Shown: one piece after another, positions 28,530 through 36,125 of the stretch
Layout of the letters: every line of letters begins with the position of its first letter
Numbering within the stretch: position 1 is the stretch's first letter
NCBI RefSeq assembly: GCF_029277445.1
Contig: NZ_CP119569.1
Coordinates: 124,001 to 188,000 of the forward strand
From: Pararhizobium qamdonense
GTDB taxonomy: Bacteria; Pseudomonadota; Alphaproteobacteria; Rhizobiales; Rhizobiaceae
Direction of reading: 5' to 3'
Length of the DNA stretch: 64,000 nt
The notes under the pieces: generated by a model
The model's input: only the letters and a program-made list of their open reading frames with translations
Told to the model about the DNA's origin: nothing
Database searches by the model: none
Made by a program: the position numbers and the translations under genes

Positions 28530-29515
28530 TCCCGCGAGATTACCCCGGAGAACACCTGCGCCGGGTAGGAACAAGTTAAGCAGCGATCTGGGATTTGCCA
28601 GCGCTCTCTCGAACATCCTTGGCCGGAGACGAACCGAACAACCGGCCGTATTCGCGTGTGAACTGGGGAATGCTCTCATAGCCGACCGCATAGGCCGCAT
28701 TGCTGATCGCTGCGCCCTCGGAGATCATCATTCGCCGGGCCTCGATGAGACGAAGTTGTTTCTGAAACTGCAGGGGCGGGAGCGAGGTCACCGCGCGAAA
28801 GTGCTGGTGGAATGATGAAATGCTCATCCGGCAGCTTCAGCCAGACGTTCCACCGGGAGCGCCTCAGCGTATTCGGCCCTGAAAACAGCCACGGCCTTTG
28901 CGATACGGTTGGCATGGCTGTCGGCGAAACCGAGCGCACGGATGCCCTCTCCGTGTCGGCCGCTCAGCAGCCAATAGTGCATCTCCCGCACCAACTGGTC
29001 TTGGAGGATCGGGATCGAGTTCGGGCGATCAAGGAGACGCATGAGACGAAGAGCTGCGTCAGCCACTTCCGCTTCGGTCGGGTCGACGCGAATGTGAACA
29101 GCGGTCTCCGTCTGCGCAACGCCAATTTCCAGAACAAGCGATTGCGTGACCGCCGGATCGATGTCGAGGACCAGCGAATAATAGGGCACACCAGCATTCG
29201 CGCGGGTGATCTGACTGACGTTCGGAACATCGGCCGCAATGAGAAGAGAGTCGCCGGCGCCGAAATCGAACGTCGTGCTGCCCATGGTGACGCGCTTGCT
29301 GCCCTGTAGAACAAGCGCCACCAGCGGCTTCGAGATCGCATACTGCATTTCGCTCGGAGCCGTCGCGCGCATGGCAAACAAGCCCGGAATCGGTGTCTGC
29401 GCGACGCCGAACCTGTCGGCATTGGCATCAGCATAGCGGCGGACGCATTCAAGCAGGGTGCTGCTCATAGTGTGTCATCCGATGCTTAGGGTCGATGAGC
29501 GTAGTAAAGCGCGAG
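28262..29515. repeat. Duplicated lysE-araC module, copy 2
   Basis: Direct repeat of 18148-19392, about 10.1 kb apart. It includes the 3' end of the intact lysE, the convergent araC (frameshifted here) and the araC upstream region. The protein differences between the copies are scattered substitutions, so the duplication is not recent, or the copies came from different relatives. Confidence 0.8.
28576..29468 (-). pseudogene. AraC-family regulator, frameshifted (repeat copy 2)
   Basis: The N-terminal cupin part (29468 down to 28824) and the helix-turn-helix part (28827 down to 28576) are in different frames. Comparing the junction with copy 1 (ctcataccggcgac versus ctcatccggcagc on the plus strand), one base is missing near 28829, just at the start of the DNA-binding domain. 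The two parts together otherwise match the intact protein at about 90% by eye. A reinitiation ATG exists at 28827, so a free DNA-binding fragment might be made, but the full regulator is not. Confidence 0.82.
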
Positions 29516-29791
29516 CCGGCTTGGACGGCAGTCGATTTCGGCTGCTTGATAGTCTCATCCTCTCTCTATTAACAAAATTTGCTTGCTTTCGACGACCAAG
29601 CTTCCGGACCAGGGTATCCGGTTTCGGTCAGAGGTAATCGAACCCGAGCACTCACAAACTAGTCGGCATGTTGGCTGTAACGCCAAAACCTCGATCAACT
29701 GGCAAGAAATGGTGTTGACCGAGACTTTAGAATGTGAGACGAAAAGATTGTCGACAGAGGACAGTCGACCTAAAAACAAAGGGGAATAGAA
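29516..29791. promoter_or_regulatory. Upstream region of the NitT/TauT operon
   Basis: This 276-bp gap contains the GTCGAC-based site described separately and a GGGG ribosome-binding site before the ATG at 29792. No coding sequence is convincing. I looked for a guanidine (ykkC) riboswitch because of the ureohydrolase downstream and did not see its conserved ACGG and GGGAC-type blocks. Confidence 0.5.
29748..29770. promoter_or_regulatory. Probable GntR operator 1
   Basis: TTGTCGAC at 29748-29755 and GTCGACC at 29764-29770 are separated by 8 bp. The same half-sites occur with 1-bp spacing at 36107-36123. FCD-type GntR regulators usually bind short GTCGAC/GTATAC-like dyads, and a GntR/FCD gene (35323) lies in the same cluster. 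The site is 22 bp upstream of the first start codon of the operon, a repressing position. Confidence 0.55.
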
Positions 29792-30766
29792 ATGAACGCC
29801 ATCACGCGGCTCGCAATCGCGAGCGCTGTCGCCATCACCTTGTCGCCCGCTGCCGGAAGCTATGCTAATGCCGCGCAAAAACTCACAATCGCGCATTCCA
29901 CGTGGATCGGATACGGCGCCCTCTACATTGCGAAGGAAAAAGGCTTCTTCGAAAAAGCCGGCCTGGACGTCGATCTGAAAATTATCGAAGCGTCATCAGA
30001 TGCATTGGCTGCAATGCAGGGCGGACAGATCGACGTAGTCGCATCGACAGTCGACAATTTCAGCCTTTTCGCAGGGAACGGCGCCGACCTGTCACTTCTG
30101 CTGACGCTCGATGAGTCCTCCGGTGGCGACGGAATTGTCGCACAGAAGGACATTGCGACAGTCGCAGACCTAAAAGGTCGCACAGTTGGCGTCCAAAAGG
30201 GATCCGTCTCGCAATTTCTACTTTCTCAGGCGCTCGACAAAGCCGGGCTGACAATCGACGACATCAAGGCGATCGATATGAAATCTGGCGACGCCGGCGC
30301 CGCGTTCGTGGCGGGTAGCATCGATGCGGCAGTTACGTGGCAGCCTTGGCTTGGCAAGGCGGCGGCTAGCAATTCTGGAAAAGTCCTTATCGATACAAAG
30401 TCAATGCCGGGCCTAATCGTCGACGCTCTCGCAACCAGAACCGACTTCGCCAAGGAACACACCGGCGATTTCAAGGCGTTCGCGAAAGCCTACTTCGAAG
30501 GCGTCGACTTCATGAAAGAAGACCCCGAAGCCGCCAATGAGATCATTGCCCGGAACCTGAAAATGTCCAAAGAAACGCTCGAGGGAAACCTCAGTGACGT
30601 ACGGTTTTTCACTGCAAAGGACAATGCTGACTTCTTTGCGGGAACTGATAGCCCCGCGAGCAAGCTCGTCACAAACGCGGGTAAATTTTATCACCGGATC
30701 GGCGTATTGCGGGGAACACCGGACGTCGGGAAGCTCGTGGGGCTGGCATCCGAACTTGCAAACTGA
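29792..30766 (+). CDS. NitT/TauT-type ABC transporter substrate-binding protein
   Basis: This periplasmic binding protein belongs to the family that includes SsuA, TauA and pyrimidine-precursor (ThiY-like) binding proteins. The 324-residue product has a signal peptide (about 1-28, ending near ANAA), then LTIAHSTWIGYGALYIAKEKGFF (in parts TWIGYGALYIAKEKG), GLDVDLKI, and AAVTWQPWL (about 188-196), all characteristic. It heads the operon with permease and ATPase genes and then a ureohydrolase, which suggests import of a guanidino compound, but the ligand is not known. Confidence 0.88.
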   Translation: MNAITRLAIASAVAITLSPAAGSYANAAQKLTIAHSTWIGYGALYIAKEKGFFEKAGLDVDLKIIEASSDALAAMQGGQIDVVASTVDNFSLFAGNGADLSLLLTLDESSGGDGIVAQKDIATVADLKGRTVGVQKGSVSQFLLSQALDKAGLTIDDIKAIDMKSGDAGAAFVAGSIDAAVTWQPWLGKAAASNSGKVLIDTKSMPGLIVDALATRTDFAKEHTGDFKAFAKAYFEGVDFMKEDPEAANEIIARNLKMSKETLEGNLSDVRFFTAKDNADFFAGTDSPASKLVTNAGKFYHRIGVLRGTPDVGKLVGLASELAN

Positions 30767-30780
30767 CCTGGGAGGGCCTA

Positions 30781-31653
30781 GTGCGACAATCTGTAACCGC
30801 AGCCATTATGGCATCAGAAAATATCAAGGGCATCTCTAAGAGACGCCCCAGCAATCCGGTTTTCCGCCGAATTCAGACTTACATGCGCCCGCGCGCTTCG
30901 CTCTCATCGCGCGAACGCACCACAATCTCAGCTTTCGGCATTTTTCTCTTTTTTGCTATATGGCTGATCGTTACGGAGGCTGGCCTCATCCAGCCATTCT
31001 TCCTCCCAAGCCCGATCGCCGTTGCAAAGCGCCTGTTCGAGATGGTTGCTTTCGAAGGTTATCTGGTCGACGTCTGGTCGAGCGCCTATCGCGTCTTCGG
31101 TGGATTTCTGATCGCGGCGGCGGTGGCAATCCCAGTTGGCATCCTCATCGGCAACTTTCCCTTCTTCCGGTCGCTGCTCGAGCCCCTTTTGAGTACGGCC
31201 CGCTACCTGCCAGCGACAGCGTTCGTTCCGTTGATGATCATCTGGTTGGGAATCAATGAGTCGCAGAAGATAGCGGTCATCTTCATCGGAACGTTCTTTC
31301 CGCTTGCACTTTTCATCGTGACGATTGCGGAAGGCGTTTCGAGCGACCTGATGAACAGCGCGTATTCGCTGGGAGCCAATTCGCGGCAGGTCTTTTTTAA
31401 AGTCTTGTTGCCGGCATGCGTACCAAGCATCATGGATTCACTGCGGATTACAGCCGGCATCGCTTGGACATACGTGATCGTTGCCGAACTGGTCGGAGCC
31501 GACTCCGGCATGGGCATCGCAATCTTGCAGGCCCAGCGGTTCCTTCTCACAGACCAGGTTATCGCGGGCATTGTGGCTGTGGGTTTTCTCGGGATCCTGA
31601 CCGACCTGGCATTTCGCTTCGCGCACCGCAAGCTCTTCCCCTATCTTTATTGA
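30781..31653 (+). CDS. NitT/TauT-type ABC transporter permease
   Basis: This inner-membrane permease of 290 residues has about six hydrophobic segments and the binding-protein-dependent transport motif region EGVSSDLMNSAYSLGANSRQ (about 181-200). A cytoplasmic, Arg-rich N-terminus precedes the first membrane segment (about 45-65). It starts with GTG after GGGAGG, 14 bp downstream of the binding-protein gene. It would pair with the ATPase at 31663. Confidence 0.9.
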   Translation: MRQSVTAAIMASENIKGISKRRPSNPVFRRIQTYMRPRASLSSRERTTISAFGIFLFFAIWLIVTEAGLIQPFFLPSPIAVAKRLFEMVAFEGYLVDVWSSAYRVFGGFLIAAAVAIPVGILIGNFPFFRSLLEPLLSTARYLPATAFVPLMIIWLGINESQKIAVIFIGTFFPLALFIVTIAEGVSSDLMNSAYSLGANSRQVFFKVLLPACVPSIMDSLRITAGIAWTYVIVAELVGADSGMGIAILQAQRFLLTDQVIAGIVAVGFLGILTDLAFRFAHRKLFPYLY

Positions 31654-31662
31654 AGGTGTGTC

Positions 31663-32418
31663 ATGTCTCAAGTTTTGGTTGACAACGTAAGCGTAGAATT
31701 TGGCCGGCACCGTGAGGCAGCGCAGATTGCCTTGGCCAATACCAATCTCACAATCGAGCAAGGTGAGTTTATTTGTCTACTTGGTCCGTCAGGCTGTGGG
31801 AAATCGACGCTCCTGAATGTCGTCGGTGGCCTTATCGAGGCCACGACAGGACAGGTCGTCGTCGAAGGAAAATCCGTGGCTCATCCAGGCCCGGATCGGG
31901 GCATGGTCTTTCAAAACTACTCCCTCTATCCGTGGCTTACAGTGCGTGGAAACGTGGAGTTCGGTCCGCGGTTAAATGGTTGGTCCGCATCGAAAGTCAG
32001 CAAGATCGCCGATGAACTTATCGAGATCGTTGGCCTGACGGACTATGCCCAGCAATATCCGAAAGTTCTGTCTGGCGGCATGCGCCAGCGTGTGGCGATT
32101 GCCCGTGCCTTGGCGATGGAACCCCATGTCCTGCTTATGGACGAGCCGTTCGCCGCACTCGACGCCCAAACCCGCTCCCGTATGCAGGAACTCCTGCTGG
32201 AAATTTGGGCTCGCAAAAAAAGTACAGTTATTTTCGTCACTCACGACATCGAGGAAGCAATCTTTCTTGCCGATCGTGTCCTTGTCATGAGCGCCCGTCC
32301 TGGCCGCATCATCGAAGATTTCAAGATCGAACTGCCGCGGCCGCGCAGTGCAGATGTCGTGGCGAGTGACGAGTTCACGCAGTATCGCAAGAGGATGCTC
32401 CATCTATTGCGGCATTAA
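31663..32418 (+). CDS. NitT/TauT-type ABC transporter ATPase
   Basis: The 251-residue ATPase has Walker A GPSGCGKST (about 42-50), the Q-loop VFQNYSLYPW, signature LSGGMRQRVAIARAL (about 136-150), Walker B VLLMDEPFAALD and the H-loop VTHDIEEA, the last being typical of the SsuB/TauB group. It is 9 bp beyond the permease stop and completes the transporter of 29792-32418. Confidence 0.92.
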   Translation: MSQVLVDNVSVEFGRHREAAQIALANTNLTIEQGEFICLLGPSGCGKSTLLNVVGGLIEATTGQVVVEGKSVAHPGPDRGMVFQNYSLYPWLTVRGNVEFGPRLNGWSASKVSKIADELIEIVGLTDYAQQYPKVLSGGMRQRVAIARALAMEPHVLLMDEPFAALDAQTRSRMQELLLEIWARKKSTVIFVTHDIEEAIFLADRVLVMSARPGRIIEDFKIELPRPRSADVVASDEFTQYRKRMLHLLRH

Positions 32419-32478
32419 GGCTTTCGCCTACTGGGTTTCCATCTTTCAACAACGTCGTCTGCTCATAAAGAGGTAAAC

Positions 32479-33432
32479 ATGACTGACCAAAATTTTCAGC
32501 CCGTCGATTCTTCCGTCACTCCAAGATACGCGGAGATCGCGACCTTCATGCGTGCAGCGCGCGCCGACCTGAGTTCCTCAGTGGACATCGCTCTCGTGGG
32601 TGTGCCGCTGGATCTTGGCGCGACTTATCGTTCCGGTGCGCGCCAAGGTCCTGCTGGGGTGCGTGAAGCATCCAGACTTATCCGGCAGGTCAATCCGACA
32701 ACAGGCGTTGCGCCCTACCGGCTTGCAAACATCGCTGATGTCGGCGATGCACCGACCCATCCGCTGAGTGTCGAAAAAAGTGTCGATCTCATCCAAGAGT
32801 TCTACACAAAAGTGCACGCGGCCGGCGCCATTCCAATCTCCATTGGCGGCGACCACACGATCCCACTGCCCATCCTTCGCGCCATAGCAAAGGATGGGCC
32901 GGTTGGCCTGGTGCAGATCGACTCTCACTCTGACACCTTCGACGAATTCATGGGTACCAAGTACAACCACGCGACTTTCGTTCGCCGTGCAGTCGAGGAA
33001 GGCTTGCTCGATCCAAAACGGATTATCCAGATTGGTCTGCGTGGCACGCGCTATGGCGACGATGACATTGTGTATGGCTCGAAGGTCGGGATCCGTATGG
33101 TGACGATGGACGAGTTTGAGGACCTGGGTCGCGCAAAAGTCATCGACGAAATTAAAAGGGTTATCGGAACCAGCCCGACCTATTTTTCAATCGACATCGA
33201 TGGGCTCGACCCGAAAGACGCGCCAGGAACGGGCGTTCCCGAGCCTGGCGGCATCGCGATGCGCGACGCACAAATGATCCTGCGGGGCCTTAACGGCATG
33301 AACCTCATTGGAGGTGATATCTGCGAGGTGGTGCCATCGCTTGATCCCACCGGGATTACCTGCATCAACGCAGCCAACCTCATGTTCGAACTCACCTGCC
33401 TTGCGGCTGTCGCTCATTCCGACCGCAAGTAG
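32479..33432 (+). CDS. Ureohydrolase (agmatinase/guanidinobutyrase family)
   Basis: Members hydrolyse a guanidino group to urea and an amine using two Mn (or Ni) ions. The 317-residue product has all metal ligands: GGDH (His126), D148-x-H150-x-D152 in QIDSHSDT, and D239-x-D241 in SIDIDGLDPKDAPG, plus PEPGGI. Most guanidinobutyrase and agmatinase proteins have HGT at the substrate loop; this one has HAT (164-166), and DSH replaces the usual DAH, so specificity may differ. The start follows AAAGAGGTAAAC. It lies behind an ABC importer and ahead of an aminotransferase, and 4-guanidinobutyrate to GABA plus urea would fit the pathway (inference). Confidence 0.87.
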   Translation: MTDQNFQPVDSSVTPRYAEIATFMRAARADLSSSVDIALVGVPLDLGATYRSGARQGPAGVREASRLIRQVNPTTGVAPYRLANIADVGDAPTHPLSVEKSVDLIQEFYTKVHAAGAIPISIGGDHTIPLPILRAIAKDGPVGLVQIDSHSDTFDEFMGTKYNHATFVRRAVEEGLLDPKRIIQIGLRGTRYGDDDIVYGSKVGIRMVTMDEFEDLGRAKVIDEIKRVIGTSPTYFSIDIDGLDPKDAPGTGVPEPGGIAMRDAQMILRGLNGMNLIGGDICEVVPSLDPTGITCINAANLMFELTCLAAVAHSDRK

Positions 33433-33481
33433 AACTGGTTGGCACTCCGTCCTTCAGAAACCAGGATCCAAAGGGGGCTCC

Positions 33482-33862
33482 ATGTCCGACGAAAATGCAA
33501 TCCGTGACATCGCGAACAAATATTTCGACGCGCTTTACAATGGCGACGCCGATCTGTTTGCGACGATTTTCCATCCCGCTGCTACGCTTTACAGCTTCGC
33601 AGACGCTGCGCCCGTAATCATGAATGTCGAGGACTATCTTACGATCGTGCGCGGCCGCGCATCTCCGGCTTCGCGAAACGACCCGCGGCAGGATGAAATC
33701 ATCCTACTCGAGGTGCCCACGCCAACCACGGCACACCTTCGGGTGCGCGAAATCTTCCTGCCCAAGCTGTTCACTGACGAACTGACGCTCGTGAAGACGC
33801 CAGACGGTTGGGAGATCGTTGCGAAGGTCTGGCACTACACACTCATTGATAACAAAAAATAG
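33482..33862 (+). CDS. NTF2-like (lumazine-binding/SnoaL-type) protein
   Basis: The 126-residue product has the NTF2-like fold pattern: DIANKYFDALYNGDADLFATIFHP (in parts KYFDALYNGDADLF), a conserved SRNDPRQDEI loop and a final GWEIVAKVWHY strand. It resembles 'putative lumazine-binding' proteins often found beside catabolic enzymes. AAAGGGGGCT precedes the ATG. It sits between the ureohydrolase and the aminotransferase in the same operon; the role (small-molecule binding or isomerisation) is not known. Confidence 0.7.
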   Translation: MSDENAIRDIANKYFDALYNGDADLFATIFHPAATLYSFADAAPVIMNVEDYLTIVRGRASPASRNDPRQDEIILLEVPTPTTAHLRVREIFLPKLFTDELTLVKTPDGWEIVAKVWHYTLIDNKK

Positions 33863-33873
33863 GGCGGAAAAGC

Positions 33874-35172
33874 ATGACCCAAGTGAAGCAAGAATCCCTC
33901 AACACAAGCGCCGAGATCTTTGGTGCATTCATCGAGCGTTCGTGGCGCTCCAACGCCGAGCGGCAGCTTGCCAAGGGAGCAGAGTTTGTCATCGGCCGGC
34001 GGGAAGGTGTGTATATGTGGGATGTCGAAGGCCAGCGCCGGCTGATCGATTGCGGAGCAGGCGGCGGAGTCCATGCATTAGGCCATCGGCATCCGAGAGT
34101 TCTGCAGGCACTTCAGAAGGCGCTCGATGATGGGCGCGATACTGGGTTGTGGTCCGTTCCCAATGCCGAATACCTCAAACTTCAGGATCGGCTGGCGGAA
34201 TTGGCGCCTAAGCCATCTCTCAACAGAAGCGTCGTCACACTTTGCTCGACGCTCTCCGTCGATCTGGCGACCATGTTTGCTTTCCGGGTGACCAAGCGTC
34301 AACGCATGCTAGCCTACCGGCACGGTTACCATGGTCACACTGGCTTTGCTGCCATCGTCACTGGCTCGCCCGAAGAAGGCATTATCGATCACTACAATCT
34401 CCCCACACATGCCAGCTTCTTGGAGAACTTTGGCGATACGGAAGAGTTGGATCGCCTTCTGACGAAAGACATCGCCGCCTTTATCATTGAGCCGATGGAC
34501 TATGAGACGTTTGCGCCAGCACCCAAGGGCTTCCTCGAGGCGGCTTCGAGCTTGTGCAAAGAGCGCGGGATCCTGTTCATCATCGACGAGACACGGGCAG
34601 GTCTCGGGCGTACTGGTACGCTATGGGCAACCGAGCAGTACGACATCGAGCCAGCTATGCTGATTACCGGTAAAGGCCTCTCGGGAGGCCTCTACCCGGC
34701 AAGCGCGGTGCTTATGCGAGAAGACATCTACGAACAGTGCATGAACCAACACCGCTTCGCTTATATTTCCAGCCTCGGTGGCAATGAAATCAGTTGCGTC
34801 GTGGCAGCGGAGGTGCTCGAAGTCGCATCCAGCGCGGAATTGCTTGAAAACGTTAAGTCGGTCAGCGCCTATCTTACGCAGAAGCTCGGTGAAGTCTGCC
34901 AACGCCATCCAGGCATCCTGACCAAAGTTTCGTCTTTCGGTTTGGCGATCTCGATCGGGCTCACCAGCCGTGATGCCGGGCGGGCTCTTTATCGCGAGAT
35001 TTTCGCGGAGGGTGTCTTGTGCCACAGCGTGTCCGAGATCGATCCTCCTGGGCTGAAACTCTTCCCTCCGCTGGTTCTCACCAACGAACAAGCCGATGAA
35101 GTCGTCTCAGCGTTGGACAAGGCCGCCGGCATAGTTGGGCAAGGCCGGGTGCCGGCTCGCAAGTCTGCCTGA
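33874..35172 (+). CDS. Class III aminotransferase, omega-amino-acid/GABA type
   Basis: This is a PLP-dependent class III aminotransferase of 432 residues. PLP lysine Lys267 lies in LITGKGLSGGLYPASAV, the cofactor Asp239 in LFIIDETRAGLGRTG, and HGYHGHT (150-156) is conserved. The usual SG-x-EA motif before the first cofactor helix is replaced by CSTLSVD (124-130), so it is a divergent member. In the pathway it could convert GABA (from the ureohydrolase) to succinate semialdehyde, but other omega-amino acids are possible. It is 11 bp downstream of the NTF2-like gene and followed by a hairpin. Confidence 0.82.
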   Translation: MTQVKQESLNTSAEIFGAFIERSWRSNAERQLAKGAEFVIGRREGVYMWDVEGQRRLIDCGAGGGVHALGHRHPRVLQALQKALDDGRDTGLWSVPNAEYLKLQDRLAELAPKPSLNRSVVTLCSTLSVDLATMFAFRVTKRQRMLAYRHGYHGHTGFAAIVTGSPEEGIIDHYNLPTHASFLENFGDTEELDRLLTKDIAAFIIEPMDYETFAPAPKGFLEAASSLCKERGILFIIDETRAGLGRTGTLWATEQYDIEPAMLITGKGLSGGLYPASAVLMREDIYEQCMNQHRFAYISSLGGNEISCVVAAEVLEVASSAELLENVKSVSAYLTQKLGEVCQRHPGILTKVSSFGLAISIGLTSRDAGRALYREIFAEGVLCHSVSEIDPPGLKLFPPLVLTNEQADEVVSALDKAAGIVGQGRVPARKSA

Positions 35173-35182
35173 TCACAGGCAG
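35165..35182 (+). terminator. Hairpin at the end of the aminotransferase gene
   Basis: CTGCCTG (35165-35171) pairs with CAGGCAG (35176-35182) around an ATCA loop and includes the TGA stop codon. A run of five T lies 14 bp further on. It could be a weak terminator ending the NitT/TauT-aminotransferase operon before the GntR gene. Confidence 0.5.
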
Positions 35183-35322
35183 GCGCACAGCAATCTTTTT
35201 GCGCTCGAATTGATCGAAACTTTTGACCAATTAGAAGCTTATCGATCGAATTTTGGTGCAGATTGACATAAAGCCGGGTGAGAATGCTAAACAACTCATC
35301 CGGCGCCGAGGAGCAGCGATAT

Positions 35323-35994
35323 ATGGGGACGATAAAAAAAGAGGAGCCGGGTCCGTTGGTAATCCAGCGGCATTCTGTTGCGAACCAGGTGTATTTCGAC
35401 CTGCGCGCTCGCATCCTTTCGGGCCAACTGCCGCAGGGTGAACGGCTTGTTGAGGCGACGATTGCCCGCTCACTCGGAATCAGCCGGGCCCCGGTACGTG
35501 AAGCCGTGAACCGCCTCATGGAAGCAGGCCTTCTAGAGAACAGGACACACTTCGGTCCCTCTGTCATCCAAATGAGCTCAGACAAAATCCGTGAGCTTTA
35601 TGCGGTTCGGAACTCAATCGAGTCACTGGCAATACAAGCCGTGGCGAAGAGGCACTCGAAAGAAGATATCGCAGAGTTGCGGCGTCTCATAACCGCCATG
35701 TCCGATCGAGCTGAGGCAGAGGATCTTCCCGGTCTCGTCGAAGCGGAACTGGTCTTCCATGAGACGCTCTGGAGGATGGCTGATAACCCCTACATTCAGA
35801 AAATTGCAGGTCTGCTTTTCGATCACATGCGGCTAGCGTTGACCATCGACAACGCCTCCTATGGAAATCTTGTCGACGTCGCGCGAGAGCATGAACCGCT
35901 TGTCGAGGCGATAGAGACAGGCGATCCGGCACGGGCGAGCGAAGCACTAACGCGGCATATCATGACGTCGCTGGAGACATTCTCCAAATCGTGA
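35323..35994 (+). CDS. GntR-family regulator with FCD effector domain
   Basis: The 223-residue product has a GntR winged helix (QVYFDLRARILSGQLPQGERL and IARSLGISRAPVREAVNRLME) and an FCD effector domain with conserved His residues (for example FHETLWRMADNPY, about 142-154, and HEPLVEAI, about 189-196), which usually bind a metal and a carboxylate ligand. ATG 35323 follows GAGGAG at a good distance; GTG at 35278 is an alternative. It lies between the two catabolic operons and is the obvious candidate to bind the GTCGAC-type dyads at 29748 and 36107. Confidence 0.88.
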   Translation: MGTIKKEEPGPLVIQRHSVANQVYFDLRARILSGQLPQGERLVEATIARSLGISRAPVREAVNRLMEAGLLENRTHFGPSVIQMSSDKIRELYAVRNSIESLAIQAVAKRHSKEDIAELRRLITAMSDRAEAEDLPGLVEAELVFHETLWRMADNPYIQKIAGLLFDHMRLALTIDNASYGNLVDVAREHEPLVEAIETGDPARASEALTRHIMTSLETFSKS

Positions 35995-36106
35995 AACTGG
36001 GTCTGGGGTCGCCAACATTAGCGGCGCTCAAACCATAGTTTGGCGCAATTGACTTTCGGAACAAGCGTTAAGTCCTAAAACTATAGGGTGGGACGTTGTA
36101 ATTTTA

Positions 36107-36123
36107 TTGTCGACAGTCGACAA
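36107..36123. promoter_or_regulatory. Probable GntR operator 2 (perfect palindrome)
   Basis: TTGTCGACAGTCGACAA is a perfect inverted repeat with 8-bp arms and a single central base. It shares its half-site with the element at 29748-29770. It ends two bases before the first possible ATG of the M20 gene, so a bound repressor would block transcription or translation start. Confidence 0.65.
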
Positions 36124-36125
36124 AT

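Noticed and set aside
29516..29791. Guanidine (ykkC) riboswitch upstream of the transporter-ureohydrolase operon.
   Set aside because: I looked for its conserved blocks and did not find them. The GTCGAC dyad and GntR gene explain regulation better.
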